A stretch of 64,000 bases of DNA, from NCBI RefSeq assembly GCF_003812745.1, contig NZ_CP033831.1, forward strand, positions 1,612,001 to 1,676,000, given 5' to 3'. The notes beneath the pieces are model-generated. The model was not told the origin of the DNA, did no database searches, and saw nothing but the letters and a program-made list of their open reading frames with translations. How positions within the stretch are numbered: position 1 is the stretch's first letter; every line of letters starts with the position of its first letter. The translations under genes were made by a program, and so were the position numbers. Below are positions 34,173-43,805 of the stretch, piece after piece. This stretch comes from Serratia sp. FDAARGOS_506. GTDB lineage: Bacteria; Pseudomonadota; Gammaproteobacteria; Enterobacterales; Enterobacteriaceae.

Positions 34173-34499
34173 ATGAGCGATAAAATTATTCACCTGACTG
34201 ACAGCAGCTTCGAAGCCGATGTGCTGAAAGCGGAAGGGCCGATCCTGGTCGATTTCTGGGCTGAATGGTGTGGGCCGTGCAAGATGATTGCTCCGATTCT
34301 GGATGAGGTTGCCGAAGAGTTCGAAGGCAAACTGACCATCACCAAGCTGAATATCGATCAGAACCCGGCTACCGCGCCCAAGTACGGTATCCGTGGCATC
34401 CCTACGCTGTTGCTGTTCAAGAACGGTGAAGTGGCCGCGACCAAGGTTGGCGCGTTGTCCAAAGGTCAGCTCAAAGATTTCCTGAACGCGAATCTGTAA
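34173..34499 (+). CDS. trxA: Thioredoxin 1
   Basis: This is a general cytosolic disulfide reductant, recycled by thioredoxin reductase. Its 108 residues carry the active site WCGPC in [14 protein letters not shown] and the cis-proline loop [13 protein letters not shown] at 34163-34166 lies 6 bases before the ATG. It is transcribed between divergent rhlB and downstream rho, with a hairpin at 34520-34561. Confidence 0.98.
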   Translation: MSDKIIHLTDSSFEADVLKAEGPILVDFWAEWCGPCKMIAPILDEVAEEFEGKLTITKLNIDQNPATAPKYGIRGIPTLLLFKNGEVAATKVGALSKGQLKDFLNANL

Positions 34500-34519
34500 T
34501 CGGGCGGGAAGCCCAGTAT

Positions 34520-34561
34520 CAGGCGCCTGGTGGTGATGTTCAATTCACCGCTAGACGCCTG
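34520..34561 (+). terminator. Hairpin after trxA
   Basis: A 17-bp stem with two G-T pairs and one mismatch encloses the loop TGTTCAAT, 20 bases after the trxA stop. There is no T-run, so it may be an attenuator or 3' end stabiliser. Confidence 0.55.
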
Positions 34562-34899
34562 CCAAGAAGCGTGTTAAGTTTAACCACACTGCATATAGAA
34601 CTTGCCCGAAGTTTTAAATCTAAAGAGTTTGAATCTAAAGCTATACTCTGTGTCGAACCACTGGCGTTGAAAGTAAACTGAACTCAACCCGTGTTTTGGC
34701 AATCAAACGGTTTTGCAAAAATCATTTTTAAGGTACCTTCGATCTTCAACCGTCAATGCGTGCGCCCGATGTAAGCCATTTCTTACCGCGACGGCTCTGC
34801 GCCCGGTGATCGAACGTCCAGTAAACAGGCACGCATCTCGCTGCCATACCATTCACGATACAAGTTCGAGACATACCCCGAGTTTAAGAACCCACCACT
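34562..34899 (+). promoter_or_regulatory. Long rho leader region
   Basis: About 340 bases precede rho. The last 75 bases, including CCATACCATTCAC and AAGTTCGAGA, closely resemble the E. coli rho leader. Rho is autoregulated by attenuation in its leader, and strong conservation of non-coding sequence here fits that. Confidence 0.6.
34756..34809 (+). CDS. Candidate rho leader peptide (rhoL-like)
   Basis: A 17-codon frame starting MRAPDVSHF lies in the position of the E. coli rhoL leader peptide, upstream of the conserved leader segment. It shares the MR start and basic composition but not the length (E. coli has about 33 residues). No good Shine-Dalgarno is seen, so this is a tentative call. 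Confidence 0.25.
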   Translation: MRAPDVSHFLPRRLCAR

Positions 34900-36159
34900 A
34901 TGAATCTTACCGAATTAAAGAATACGCCGGTTTCTGAGCTGATTACTCTCGGCGAAAATATGGGGCTGGAAAACCTTGCCCGCATGCGCAAGCAGGACAT
35001 TATCTTCTCCATTCTGAAGCAACATGCGAAAAGCGGAGAAGATATCTTCGGCGACGGCGTGCTCGAGATATTGCAGGATGGATTCGGTTTCCTCCGCTCT
35101 GGAGACAGTTCCTACCTCGCCGGTCCCGACGACATCTACGTATCCCCTAGCCAAATCCGCCGCTTCAACCTCCGCACAGGTGACACCATTTCCGGTAAGA
35201 TTCGTCCGCCAAAAGAAGGCGAGCGCTATTTTGCCCTGCTGAAAGTCAATGAAGTCAACTACGACAAGCCGGAAAACGCCCGCAGCAAGATCCTGTTCGA
35301 GAACTTGACGCCGCTGCACGCCAATTCCCGCCTGCGGATGGAACGCGGCAACGGTTCGACCGAAGACCTGACGGCGCGCGTACTGGATCTGGCGGCGCCG
35401 ATTGGCCGCGGCCAGCGTGGCCTGATCGTGGCACCGCCGAAAGCCGGTAAAACCATGCTGCTGCAGAACATCGCACAGAGCATCGCCTACAACCACCCAG
35501 ACTGCGTGCTGATGGTGCTGCTGATCGACGAACGTCCGGAAGAAGTGACCGAGATGCAGCGTCTGGTGAAAGGCGAAGTGATCGCATCGACCTTCGACGA
35601 ACCGGCTTCGCGTCACGTGCAAGTGGCCGAAATGGTGATCGAGAAGGCCAAGCGCCTGGTTGAGCACAAGAAAGACGTGATCATTCTGCTCGACTCCATC
35701 ACCCGTCTGGCGCGCGCATACAACACCGTGGTACCGGCCTCTGGCAAGGTGCTGACCGGTGGTGTGGACGCCAACGCCCTGCATCGTCCGAAGCGCTTCT
35801 TCGGTGCGGCGCGTAACGTGGAAGAGGGCGGCAGCCTGACCATCATCGCGACCGCGCTGGTTGACACCGGTTCGAAGATGGATGAAGTGATCTACGAAGA
35901 ATTTAAAGGTACCGGCAACATGGAATTGCACCTGGCGCGTAAAATCGCCGAGAAACGCGTATTCCCTGCGATCGATTACAACCGCTCCGGTACCCGTAAA
36001 GAAGAGCTGCTCACCACCTCCGAAGAGCTGCAGAAAATGTGGATCCTGCGCAAAATCATTCACCCGATGGGTGAGATTGACGCGATGGAGTTCCTCATTA
36101 ATAAGTTGGCGATGACTAAAACCAACGATGAATTCTTCGATATGATGAAACGCTCATAA
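34900..36159 (+). CDS. rho: Transcription termination factor Rho
   Basis: This hexameric RNA-dependent ATPase releases RNA from transcription complexes. Its 419 residues equal E. coli Rho. The N-terminal helical and cold-shock-like RNA-binding domain includes DGFGFLRS and [12 protein letters not shown]. Walker A is [12 protein letters not shown], Walker B is around [15 protein letters not shown], and the Q-loop and R-loop region lies in [17 protein letters not shown]. It ends with an intrinsic terminator before wecA. Confidence 0.99.
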   Translation: MNLTELKNTPVSELITLGENMGLENLARMRKQDIIFSILKQHAKSGEDIFGDGVLEILQDGFGFLRSGDSSYLAGPDDIYVSPSQIRRFNLRTGDTISGKIRPPKEGERYFALLKVNEVNYDKPENARSKILFENLTPLHANSRLRMERGNGSTEDLTARVLDLAAPIGRGQRGLIVAPPKAGKTMLLQNIAQSIAYNHPDCVLMVLLIDERPEEVTEMQRLVKGEVIASTFDEPASRHVQVAEMVIEKAKRLVEHKKDVIILLDSITRLARAYNTVVPASGKVLTGGVDANALHRPKRFFGAARNVEEGGSLTIIATALVDTGSKMDEVIYEEFKGTGNMELHLARKIAEKRVFPAIDYNRSGTRKEELLTTSEELQKMWILRKIIHPMGEIDAMEFLINKLAMTKTNDEFFDMMKRS

Positions 36160-36178
36160 TTCGTTAAAAAATTCGCTG

Positions 36179-36205
36179 AACGCCACGCCTAGTCGTGGCG
36201 TTTTT
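36179..36205 (+). terminator. rho terminator
   Basis: AACGCCACG and CGTGGCGTT form a 9-bp stem with a 6-base loop, followed by TTT. It is 19 bases after the rho stop. Confidence 0.9.
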
Positions 36206-36455
36206 CGCTTTTGGCGGATACGATAAGTAGCAGTAATGGAAAAGTAAGTTGTTTCCTCGACTTATTGAGAATTCATCTTGTTTGTCGGTTGGCTCTGCGC
36301 CGATCGGCTTTGCTGCTGTCATTTTGTCAGCCGAAGCGAAGAAAATAGGCATGAATCACCGTTGTCATAGGAAATGACCGAAAGGTGGCGGGGGCCGATG
36401 GCACAAGCTATTGCCCGTGGTAAGCTGCCTTATCTTCTACAGAGATCTGTTAACT
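36206..36455 (+). promoter_or_regulatory. Upstream region of the ECA operon
   Basis: About 250 bases without a gene, presumably carrying the main promoter of the wecA-rffM operon. I found no convincing -35/-10 pair or known operator. Confidence 0.35.
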
Positions 36456-37553
36456 GTGAACTTACTCACTATGAGTACTGAAATTCTATTTGTTTTCCTG
36501 TTTTCTTTGGCTTTTCTCTTTGTTGCCCGCAAGGCGGCAAAACGTATTGGTCTGGTAGATAAACCCAATTATCGCAAACGCCATCAGGGGTTGATTCCGC
36601 TGGTCGGCGGTATTTCCGTTTATGCCGGGTTGTGCTTCGCGTTTTGGATTTCGGAACAGCCTATCGCGCACGCCAAGCTTTATCTTACCTGCGCCGGCAT
36701 TCTGGTGTTTGTGGGCGCGCTCGACGACCGTTTCGACATCAGCGTTAAAATCCGCGCCCTGGTGCAGGCGTTGGTCGGCATCGCCATGATGGTGTTCGCC
36801 GGTCTGTATCTGCGCAGCTTCGGCCATGTGTTGGGCGATTGGGAGATGTTGCTGGGGCCGTTCGGCTATCTGGTGACGCTGTTCGCGGTATGGGCGGCGA
36901 TCAATGCCTTCAACATGGTCGACGGCATCGATGGCCTGCTGGGTGGGCTGTCGTGCGTCTCCTTCGGCGCGCTGGGCCTATTGCTGTACCTGAGCGGCCA
37001 TCATGAACTGGCGTTCTGGTGCTTTGCGATGATCGCCACTATCGTTCCCTATATTTTGCTCAACCTCGGCATCCTCGGCCGCCGTTATAAGGTGTTCATG
37101 GGGGACGCCGGCAGTACCCTGATTGGCTTTACCGCCATTTGGCTGCTGCTGCAAAGCTCGCAGGGAAAGGCACACTCGATTAACCCGGTGACCGCGCTGT
37201 GGATCATCGCTATTCCGCTGATGGACATGATAGCAATCATGTATCGTCGTTTACGCAAGGGGATGAGCCCCTTCTCTCCCGATCGTCAACATATTCACCA
37301 CCTGATCATGCGCGCCGGCTTTACGCCGCGGCAGGCTTTCGTGCTGATCACCCTGGCGGCCGCGCTGCTGGCGGCGGTTGGCGTGATCGGCGAACGCCTG
37401 ACTTTTATCCCAGAGTGGGTTATGTTGGCATTATTCTTGCTTGCGTTCTTCCTGTACGGTTACTGCATCAAGCGCGCCTGGCGGGTTGCGCGGTACATTA
37501 AGCGTATCAAGCGTCGCCTGCGGCGTTCGAGCGATAACAAGCAAGTATCTTAA
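36456..37553 (+). CDS. wecA: UDP-GlcNAc:undecaprenyl-phosphate GlcNAc-1-P transferase WecA
   Basis: WecA starts ECA, and many O-antigens, by moving GlcNAc-1-phosphate from UDP-GlcNAc onto undecaprenyl phosphate in the inner membrane. I take the GTG at 36456 as start (365 residues, NLLTMST matching E. coli NLLTVST). An ATG at 36471 is the alternative, and the GTG at 36411 gives an unlikely extension. Conserved loops are GALDDRFD (Mg-binding Asp pair), NAFNMVDGIDGLLGG, GRRYKVFMGDAGS and the HIHH motif in SPDRQHIHHLIMRAG. About 11 membrane helices are evident. Confidence 0.96.
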   Translation: MNLLTMSTEILFVFLFSLAFLFVARKAAKRIGLVDKPNYRKRHQGLIPLVGGISVYAGLCFAFWISEQPIAHAKLYLTCAGILVFVGALDDRFDISVKIRALVQALVGIAMMVFAGLYLRSFGHVLGDWEMLLGPFGYLVTLFAVWAAINAFNMVDGIDGLLGGLSCVSFGALGLLLYLSGHHELAFWCFAMIATIVPYILLNLGILGRRYKVFMGDAGSTLIGFTAIWLLLQSSQGKAHSINPVTALWIIAIPLMDMIAIMYRRLRKGMSPFSPDRQHIHHLIMRAGFTPRQAFVLITLAAALLAAVGVIGERLTFIPEWVMLALFLLAFFLYGYCIKRAWRVARYIKRIKRRLRRSSDNKQVS

Positions 37554-37573
37554 CCAGAGGCTTTTTGGCTGTG

Positions 37574-38626
37574 ATGAATCCAGAAACAACGTCTGACAAG
37601 CATACCCCGGTGGTGGATAACGAACTCGATATCCGCGGCCTGTGCTGCACTCTGTGGCGCGGCAAACCGTGGATTATCGGCATTGCGGTGCTGTTCGCGG
37701 CGGTCGCGCTGATCGTCTCTTATCTGGTTAAACAAGAGTGGAGCGCGACTGCCATCACGGACAGACCTACGGTGAATGCGCTGGGCGGTTACTACTCGCA
37801 ACAGCAGTTCCTGCGCAATCTGGACGTGCGCACGTTGCCGGCGACGGCCGGCGAGCAGCCGAGCATCGCGGATGAAGCGTACAATGAGTTCATCATGCAA
37901 CTGGCGGCTTACGATACGCGTCGCGATTTCTGGTTGCAGAGCGATTACTACAAGCAGCGTCAGGAAGGGGATGCCCGCGCCGATGCGGCGTTGCTCGACG
38001 AGCTGATCAACAACATCCTGTTCACGCCGCGCGACGACAAGAAAGTGCCGAACGACGGCGTGAAGCTGACGGCGGAAACCGCTGCGGACGCCAACCGCCT
38101 GCTGCGTCAATACGTGGCTTTCGCCAGCCACCGCGCTGCCCTGCACCTGAACGAAGAGATCCAGGGAGCGTGGGCTGCCCGCACCACCTCGATGCAGGCG
38201 CAGGTCAAGCGTCAGGAAGCGGTGGCGGAGTCGGTTTACAAGCGTGAGCTGAACACCACGCAGCAGGCGCTGAAAATCGCCGAGAGCCAGGGGATCAGCC
38301 GCACGCAAACCGATACCCCGGCCGAGCAACTGCCGGATTCGGATCTGTTCCTGTTGGGCCGGCCAATGCTGCAGGCGCGCCTGGAAGGCCTGCAGGCTTC
38401 CGGCCCGACCTATGACCTGGATTACGATCAGAACCGCGCGATGCTGGCGACGCTGAACGTTGGCCCGACGTTGGATGAGAAGTTCCAGACCTATCGCTAT
38501 TTGCGTACGCCGGAAGAGCCGGTAAAACGCGACAGCCCACGCCGGGTCTTCTGGCTGATTCTGTGGGGCGCGATGGGCGCTTTGGTTGGCGCGGGTGTTG
38601 CCTTGGCGCGTCGGCCGCGTAGTTAA
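37574..38626 (+). CDS. wzzE: ECA chain-length regulator WzzE
   Basis: This polysaccharide co-polymerase sets ECA repeat number together with WzyE. The ATG at 37574 gives 350 residues; GTG at 37571 and TTG at 37565 are also in frame, with AGAGG at 37556-37560. Two membrane helices (near residues 35-55, WIIGIAVLFAAVALIVSYLV, and close to the C-terminus, VFWLILWGAMGALVGAGVAL) bracket a long periplasmic helical domain. Conserved segments are TDRPTVNALGGYYSQQQF and RTPEEPVKRDSPRR, next to the second helix. Confidence 0.93.
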   Translation: MNPETTSDKHTPVVDNELDIRGLCCTLWRGKPWIIGIAVLFAAVALIVSYLVKQEWSATAITDRPTVNALGGYYSQQQFLRNLDVRTLPATAGEQPSIADEAYNEFIMQLAAYDTRRDFWLQSDYYKQRQEGDARADAALLDELINNILFTPRDDKKVPNDGVKLTAETAADANRLLRQYVAFASHRAALHLNEEIQGAWAARTTSMQAQVKRQEAVAESVYKRELNTTQQALKIAESQGISRTQTDTPAEQLPDSDLFLLGRPMLQARLEGLQASGPTYDLDYDQNRAMLATLNVGPTLDEKFQTYRYLRTPEEPVKRDSPRRVFWLILWGAMGALVGAGVALARRPRS

Positions 38627-38650
38627 AAAATAATATAATAATCTGATGCA

Positions 38651-38687
38651 GGGCGCGTGAGCGCCCCATTCGCAGGCGGGGCCTGCG
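38651..38687 (+). other. Two small hairpins between wzzE and wecB
   Basis: GGGCGC-GTGA-GCGCCC (38651-38664) and CGCAGGC-GGG-GCCTGCG (38671-38687) fill the 86-base gap, the widest in the ECA operon. Neither has a T-run. They may mark an mRNA processing or differential-expression point. Confidence 0.5.
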
Positions 38688-38712
38688 ATTAACCGACCAA
38701 AAGAGATTCGCT

Positions 38713-39843
38713 GTGAAAGTGTTGACTGTTTTCGGCACCAGGCCGGAAGCCATTAAAATGGCGCCGCTGGTACATGCACTGGCCCAGGATGAGGCCTTTG
38801 ACGCAAGAGTCTGCGTAACGGCACAGCATCGTGAGATGTTGGATCAGGTATTGCGGTTGTTTGAGATCACGCCGGATTACGACCTGAACATCATGAAACC
38901 TGGCCAGGGGCTAACGGAAATCACCTGCCGCATCCTGGAAGGGCTGAAAGGGGTGCTGGAAGACTTCAAACCGGACGTGGTGCTGGTGCACGGCGATACC
39001 ACGACCACGCTGGCGACCAGCCTGGCGGCGTTCTATCAACGCATCCCTGTCGGGCATGTCGAGGCCGGATTGCGCACCGGCAATCTGTATTCTCCCTGGC
39101 CGGAAGAGGCCAACCGCAAACTGACCGGCCATCTGGCGATGTACCATTTCGCGCCGACCGAGAACTCGCGGCAAAATCTGTTGCGCGAACTGCTGCCGGA
39201 CAACCGTATTTTCGTGACCGGCAATACGGTGATCGATGCGCTGTTCTGGGTGCGCGATCGCGTGATGAGCGATACCGCACTGCGGGCTGGCCTGGCACAG
39301 CGTTACCCGTTCCTTGACGCCGACAAGAAACTGATTCTGGTCACCGGCCATCGCCGTGAAAGCTTTGGCGGCGGCTTTGAGCGAATTTGCAGCGCGTTGG
39401 CGGAAATCGCCCGCAACCACCCGGAAGTACAGGTGGTGTATCCGGTGCACCTCAATCCGAACGTCAGTGAGCCGGTGAATCGGATTCTGAAAGGTATCGA
39501 CAACGTCATGTTGATCGAACCGCAGGATTATCTGCCGTTTGTCTATTTGATGACCCAGGCTTACATGATCCTGACCGACTCCGGCGGCATCCAGGAAGAG
39601 GCGCCATCGTTAGGCAAACCGGTGCTGGTGATGCGCGACACCACCGAACGCCCGGAGGCGATAGATGCGGGTACGGTGCGTTTGGTCGGCACTGATGTGG
39701 CCAACATTGTTGAAGCGGTGACCCGGCTGTTGACGGACGAAAGCGAATATCACGCGATGAGTCGGGCGCACAACCCATACGGTGACGGACATGCCTGTCA
39801 GCGTATTCTCGAAGCTTTAAAGAACCATCAGGTGACACTATGA
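38713..39843 (+). CDS. wecB: UDP-GlcNAc 2-epimerase WecB
   Basis: This converts UDP-GlcNAc to UDP-ManNAc in the cytosol, the first step toward UDP-ManNAcA for ECA. The 376 residues begin at a GTG ([19 protein letters not shown] aligned with the E. coli start). Conserved parts are [42 protein letters not shown] and [22 protein letters not shown]. It overlaps wecC by four bases. Confidence 0.97.
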   Translation: MKVLTVFGTRPEAIKMAPLVHALAQDEAFDARVCVTAQHREMLDQVLRLFEITPDYDLNIMKPGQGLTEITCRILEGLKGVLEDFKPDVVLVHGDTTTTLATSLAAFYQRIPVGHVEAGLRTGNLYSPWPEEANRKLTGHLAMYHFAPTENSRQNLLRELLPDNRIFVTGNTVIDALFWVRDRVMSDTALRAGLAQRYPFLDADKKLILVTGHRRESFGGGFERICSALAEIARNHPEVQVVYPVHLNPNVSEPVNRILKGIDNVMLIEPQDYLPFVYLMTQAYMILTDSGGIQEEAPSLGKPVLVMRDTTERPEAIDAGTVRLVGTDVANIVEAVTRLLTDESEYHAMSRAHNPYGDGHACQRILEALKNHQVTL

Positions 39844-41102
39844 GTTTTGACACTATTTCAGTTATCGGCCTGGGTTATATCGGCTTGCCAACGGCGGCGG
39901 CGTTTGCTTCCCGCAAGAAAAAAGTGGTGGGCGTAGATGTTAACCAACATGCGGTAGATACCATTAACCGCGGCGCGATCCACATCGTTGAGCCGGATCT
40001 GGACAAAGTGGTCAAGGACGCCGTCGACGGCGGTTTCCTGCAGGCGGTGACCAAACCGCTGGCGGCCGATGCGTTCCTGATCGCAGTGCCTACGCCATTC
40101 AAGGGCGATCACGAGCCGGATCTGGCCTATGTCGAAGCGGCAGCGAAATCGCTGGCGCCGGTGCTGAAAAAAGGCGATCTGGTGATCCTCGAGTCCACCT
40201 CGCCGGTGGGCGCCACCGAACAGATGGCGGAATGGCTGGCGCAGGCGCGCAGCGATCTCAGCTTCCCGCAGCAAGCGGGCGAGGCGGCGGACGTGAATAT
40301 CGCCTATTGCCCGGAGCGCGTGCTGCCGGGGCAGGTCATGGTGGAGCTGATTCAAAATGACCGCGTGATCGGCGGCATGACGCCGAAGTGCTCGGAACGT
40401 GCCAGTGCGCTGTACAAGATTTTCCTCGAGGGTGAATGCGTTATCACCAATTCGCGCACTGCCGAGATGTGCAAGCTGACGGAAAACAGCTTCCGCGACG
40501 TGAATATCGCCTTCGCCAACGAACTGTCGTTGATTTGTGCCGAGCAGGGGATCAACGTTTGGGAACTGATTCGCCTGGCGAACCGCCATCCACGGGTGAA
40601 TATTCTGCAGCCGGGACCGGGCGTCGGCGGCCACTGCATCGCCGTCGATCCATGGTTTATCGTGGCGCAGAACCCGCAGCAGGCGCGTCTGATCCACACC
40701 GCACGTCTGGTGAATGACGGTAAACCGCTGTGGGTGGTCGACCGCGTGAAAGCGGCGGTGGCCGATTGCCTGGCCGCCACCGACAAGCGCGCGTCCGAGG
40801 TGAAAATCGCCTGCTTCGGCCTGGCCTTCAAACCCAATATCGACGACCTGCGTGAAAGCCCGGCGGTAGAAGTCGCACACCTGATCGCCGAATGGCACGT
40901 CGGCGAGACGCTGGCGGTGGAACCGAACGTTGAACAGCTGCCGAAGTCGCTGGTGGGCCATGTGACGTTGACGCCAATCGCTGAGGCGTTGCAGCAGGCC
41001 GATGTGATCGTGATGTTGGTCGATCACCAGCAGTTCAAGGCTATCCGACCGGAAGAAATCAAACAAACCTGGGTGGTCGATACCAAGGGAGTCTGGCGTT
41101 GA
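39840..41102 (+). CDS. wecC: UDP-ManNAc dehydrogenase WecC
   Basis: This NAD-dependent enzyme oxidises UDP-ManNAc to UDP-ManNAcA. Its 420 residues have an N-terminal Rossmann fold ([16 protein letters not shown]), a central helical domain with the active-site region [21 protein letters not shown] and [15 protein letters not shown], which supplies the catalytic Cys, and a C-terminal UDP-binding domain. Its TGA overlaps the TTG start of rffG. Confidence 0.97.
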   Translation: MSFDTISVIGLGYIGLPTAAAFASRKKKVVGVDVNQHAVDTINRGAIHIVEPDLDKVVKDAVDGGFLQAVTKPLAADAFLIAVPTPFKGDHEPDLAYVEAAAKSLAPVLKKGDLVILESTSPVGATEQMAEWLAQARSDLSFPQQAGEAADVNIAYCPERVLPGQVMVELIQNDRVIGGMTPKCSERASALYKIFLEGECVITNSRTAEMCKLTENSFRDVNIAFANELSLICAEQGINVWELIRLANRHPRVNILQPGPGVGGHCIAVDPWFIVAQNPQQARLIHTARLVNDGKPLWVVDRVKAAVADCLAATDKRASEVKIACFGLAFKPNIDDLRESPAVEVAHLIAEWHVGETLAVEPNVEQLPKSLVGHVTLTPIAEALQQADVIVMLVDHQQFKAIRPEEIKQTWVVDTKGVWR

Positions 41103-42166
41103 AACGTATCTTAGTGACCGGTGGTGCCGGCTTTATCGGTTCTGCGGTCGTGCGACACATCATCGAAGCCACCGATGACAGCGTGGTGGTGGTGGATAAG
41201 CTGACCTATGCCGGCAACCTTGAATCGCTGGCGGGGGTCGCGGAGAACGAGCGTTATGCTTTCGAACAGGTCGACATTTGCGATCGCGCCGAGCTGGATC
41301 GGGTATTTGCCCAGTATCAGCCGGACGTGGTGATGCACCTGGCGGCGGAAAGTCATGTCGATCGCTCTATCGATGGCCCGGCAGCGTTTATCGAGACCAA
41401 TGTGGTCGGCACTTATACCCTGTTGGAAGCGGCGCGACGCTACTGGCAACCGCTGGAAGCGGAGAAGAAACTGGCTTTCCGCTTCCACCATATCTCCACC
41501 GATGAAGTGTACGGCGACTTGCACGGCACCGACGATCTGTTCACCGAAACCACCCCGTATGCGCCGAGCAGCCCGTATTCCGCCTCCAAGGCGTCGAGCG
41601 ATCATCTGGTGCGTGCCTGGTTGCGCACCTACGGCTTGCCGACCCTCGTGACCAACTGTTCGAACAACTACGGCCCTTATCACTTCCCGGAGAAGCTGAT
41701 TCCATTGGTGATCCTGAATGCGGTAGCCGGCAAACCGCTGCCGGTATACGGCAACGGCGCGCAGGTGCGCGACTGGCTGTATGTCGAAGATCACGCGCGC
41801 GCACTCTATCAGGTCGTGACCGAAGGCGTGGTGGGCGAAACGTACAATATCGGCGGCCATAACGAGCGCAAGAATATCGAAGTGGTGCAGACCATTTGCG
41901 ATCTGCTGGAAGAACTGGCACCGAACAAGCCGCAGGGTGTGGCTCACTACCGCGATCTCATCACTTACGTGAAGGATCGTCCGGGCCACGATATGCGTTA
42001 TGCCATCGACGCCGGCAAAATCGATCGTGAGTTGGGTTGGCATCCGCAGGAAACGTTCGAAAGCGGCCTTCGCAAAACGGTGGTTTGGTACCTGAACAAC
42101 GAAACCTGGTGGCGTCGCGTGCAAGACGGTTCTTATGCCGGTGAGCGTTTGGGGCTGTCAGATTAA
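41099..42166 (+). CDS. rffG: dTDP-glucose 4,6-dehydratase RffG
   Basis: This makes dTDP-4-keto-6-deoxyglucose, the precursor of dTDP-Fuc4NAc. The 355-residue frame starts with TTG overlapping the wecC stop (TTGA). It has the NAD-binding GGAGFIGSA, catalytic THR/ASP/GLU region [11 protein letters not shown] and the SDR Tyr-Lys pair in [10 protein letters not shown]. It is the ECA-dedicated paralogue of RmlB. A hairpin at 42173-42198 separates it from rffH. Confidence 0.96.
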   Translation: MKRILVTGGAGFIGSAVVRHIIEATDDSVVVVDKLTYAGNLESLAGVAENERYAFEQVDICDRAELDRVFAQYQPDVVMHLAAESHVDRSIDGPAAFIETNVVGTYTLLEAARRYWQPLEAEKKLAFRFHHISTDEVYGDLHGTDDLFTETTPYAPSSPYSASKASSDHLVRAWLRTYGLPTLVTNCSNNYGPYHFPEKLIPLVILNAVAGKPLPVYGNGAQVRDWLYVEDHARALYQVVTEGVVGETYNIGGHNERKNIEVVQTICDLLEELAPNKPQGVAHYRDLITYVKDRPGHDMRYAIDAGKIDRELGWHPQETFESGLRKTVVWYLNNETWWRRVQDGSYAGERLGLSD

Positions 42167-42172
42167 TTTAAC

Positions 42173-42198
42173 GCCGTGCCGCTTTGCAGCGGTACGGC
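42173..42198 (+). other. Hairpin between rffG and rffH
   Basis: GCCGTGCCGCT and AGCGGTACGGC pair over 11 positions with one G-T pair and a TTGC loop. It ends just before the rffH ribosome binding site GGAG (42206-42209). It could modulate rffH translation or mRNA decay. Confidence 0.55.
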
Positions 42199-42214
42199 GG
42201 GCTTTGGAGTCTGT

Positions 42215-43096
42215 ATGAAAGGCATTATTCTCGCCGGCGGTTCCGGTACGCGTCTGCATCCGATTACTCGTGGCGTATCCAAACAACTGCTGCCGATTTA
42301 TGACAAGCCGATGATCTATTATCCGCTTTCGGTGCTGATGCTGGCGGGGATCAAAGATATTCTGATTATTTCCACGCCGGAAGATTTGCCTTCATTCAAA
42401 CGATTGTTAGGCAGCGGCGAAGCGTTTGGCATCAATCTCAGCTATGCCGAACAGCCCAGCCCTGAGGGATTAGCCCAAGCATTTCTGATTGGTGAAGAAT
42501 TTCTGGCCGGTGAGCCGAGCTGTCTGGTATTGGGCGACAATATTTACTTTGGCCAGGGGTTCAGCCCCAAGCTGAGAAGCGTTGCGGCGCGCACTACCGG
42601 CGCGACCGTGTTTGGCTATCAGGTGATGGATCCCGAGCGTTTTGGCGTGGTGGAGTTTGACGACAACTTCCGTGCGCTGTCGATTGAAGAAAAACCGGTT
42701 AAACCGAAGTCCAACTGGGCGGTGACCGGCCTGTACTTCTACGATAGCCAGGTAGTGGAGTTTGCCAAGCAGGTGAAACCTTCCGAGCGTGGCGAGCTGG
42801 AGATCACCAGCATTAACCAGATGTATCTGGAGCGCGGAGAGCTGACCGTCGAGCTGCTGGGGCGCGGTTTCGCCTGGCTGGACACCGGCACTCATGACAG
42901 TCTGCTGGAAGCCAGCAGCTTCGTGCAGACGGTTGAGAAACGCCAGGGCTTTAAAATCGCCTGCCTTGAGGAGATCGCCTGGCGCAATGGTTGGCTGGAT
43001 GATGAGGGCGTGAAACGCGCGGCTCAGACGCTGGCCAAAACCGGTTACGGCAAATACTTACTGGATTTACTGCATGCGCGTCCACGCCAGTATTGA
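42215..43096 (+). CDS. rffH: Glucose-1-phosphate thymidylyltransferase RffH
   Basis: This joins dTTP and glucose-1-phosphate to dTDP-glucose for the Fuc4NAc branch. The ATG at 42215 gives 293 residues, the E. coli length, and has GGAG 5 bases upstream; the earlier in-frame start at 42176 lies in the hairpin and is rejected. The nucleotide-binding signature is [13 protein letters not shown], with [20 protein letters not shown] and [14 protein letters not shown] further on. It overlaps rffC by 23 bases. Confidence 0.95.
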   Translation: MKGIILAGGSGTRLHPITRGVSKQLLPIYDKPMIYYPLSVLMLAGIKDILIISTPEDLPSFKRLLGSGEAFGINLSYAEQPSPEGLAQAFLIGEEFLAGEPSCLVLGDNIYFGQGFSPKLRSVAARTTGATVFGYQVMDPERFGVVEFDDNFRALSIEEKPVKPKSNWAVTGLYFYDSQVVEFAKQVKPSERGELEITSINQMYLERGELTVELLGRGFAWLDTGTHDSLLEASSFVQTVEKRQGFKIACLEEIAWRNGWLDDEGVKRAAQTLAKTGYGKYLLDLLHARPRQY

Positions 43097-43805
43097 ACCG
43101 CTGAATTGGGAGAGCGACTTCTTCCAATTAGAGAGCGCCAAGTTACATTTCGATAGCTCGGCGGCGCCCGTGGTCGCGGCCGAATTGGATGCCTATGCGT
43201 TGGTGCAGGCCAAAATTCCTGCTTACCGCCTGGAGTGGGCTGATGCGCTGTCTACGCTGGGATTCCGGCTGGTCGAAGGGGAAGTGGATCTGGCGGTGAA
43301 CGTTGCGCCAGAACGCACGACGCCCGATGCTGTTTCGGCGGTTGCGGTGCGTCTGGCCGTTCCCGAGGACATTCCGTCGCTTCGGGCTGCGGCCGGCGAG
43401 GTGTTCGACGCCAGCCGGTTTCGCGCACCGTGGTACGATCGCGCCGATAGCGGGCGATTCTATGCGGCCTGGATTGAAAAAGCGGTGCTGGGCACCTTTG
43501 ATCATCAATGCTTGCTGGTACTGGATGACCTGGGGCAACCCGAAGGCTTTGTCAGCCTGCGTGACATAGGCAGCCAGGAAATGCGTATCGGCTTGCTGGC
43601 GGCATTCCCCGGCACGTCCGGTCGGGGCATTGGCACCCGGCTGATGGCGGCGGCGATCGCCGAATGTCGGCGTCAGGGTATGCAGTGCCTGCGGGTTGCG
43701 ACCCAGGTTGGCAATATCGCCGCATTACGACTCTATCAACGACAGGGTGCCGTGATTGAAAGCACCGCGTATTGGTTATACAGAGGTAGACATGATTCCA
43801 TTTAA
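43074..43805 (+). CDS. rffC: dTDP-Fuc4N acetyltransferase RffC (WecD)
   Basis: This GNAT-family enzyme acetylates dTDP-4-amino-4,6-dideoxygalactose with acetyl-CoA. The protein has 243 residues (E. coli 224). The N-terminal half resembles ECA-type RffC ([25 protein letters not shown]). The C-terminal GNAT core includes [19 protein letters not shown], the acetyl-CoA loop [12 protein letters not shown], and [19 protein letters not shown]. It overlaps rffH and rffA at its ends, indicating tight coupling. Confidence 0.94.
   Translation: MRVHASIEPLNWESDFFQLESAKLHFDSSAAPVVAAELDAYALVQAKIPAYRLEWADALSTLGFRLVEGEVDLAVNVAPERTTPDAVSAVAVRLAVPEDIPSLRAAAGEVFDASRFRAPWYDRADSGRFYAAWIEKAVLGTFDHQCLLVLDDLGQPEGFVSLRDIGSQEMRIGLLAAFPGTSGRGIGTRLMAAAIAECRRQGMQCLRVATQVGNIAALRLYQRQGAVIESTAYWLYRGRHDSI

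Noticed and set aside
34713-34937. 74-codon frame overlapping the rho start
   Set aside because: It runs into rho out of frame, lacks a ribosome binding site and covers the conserved non-coding leader.
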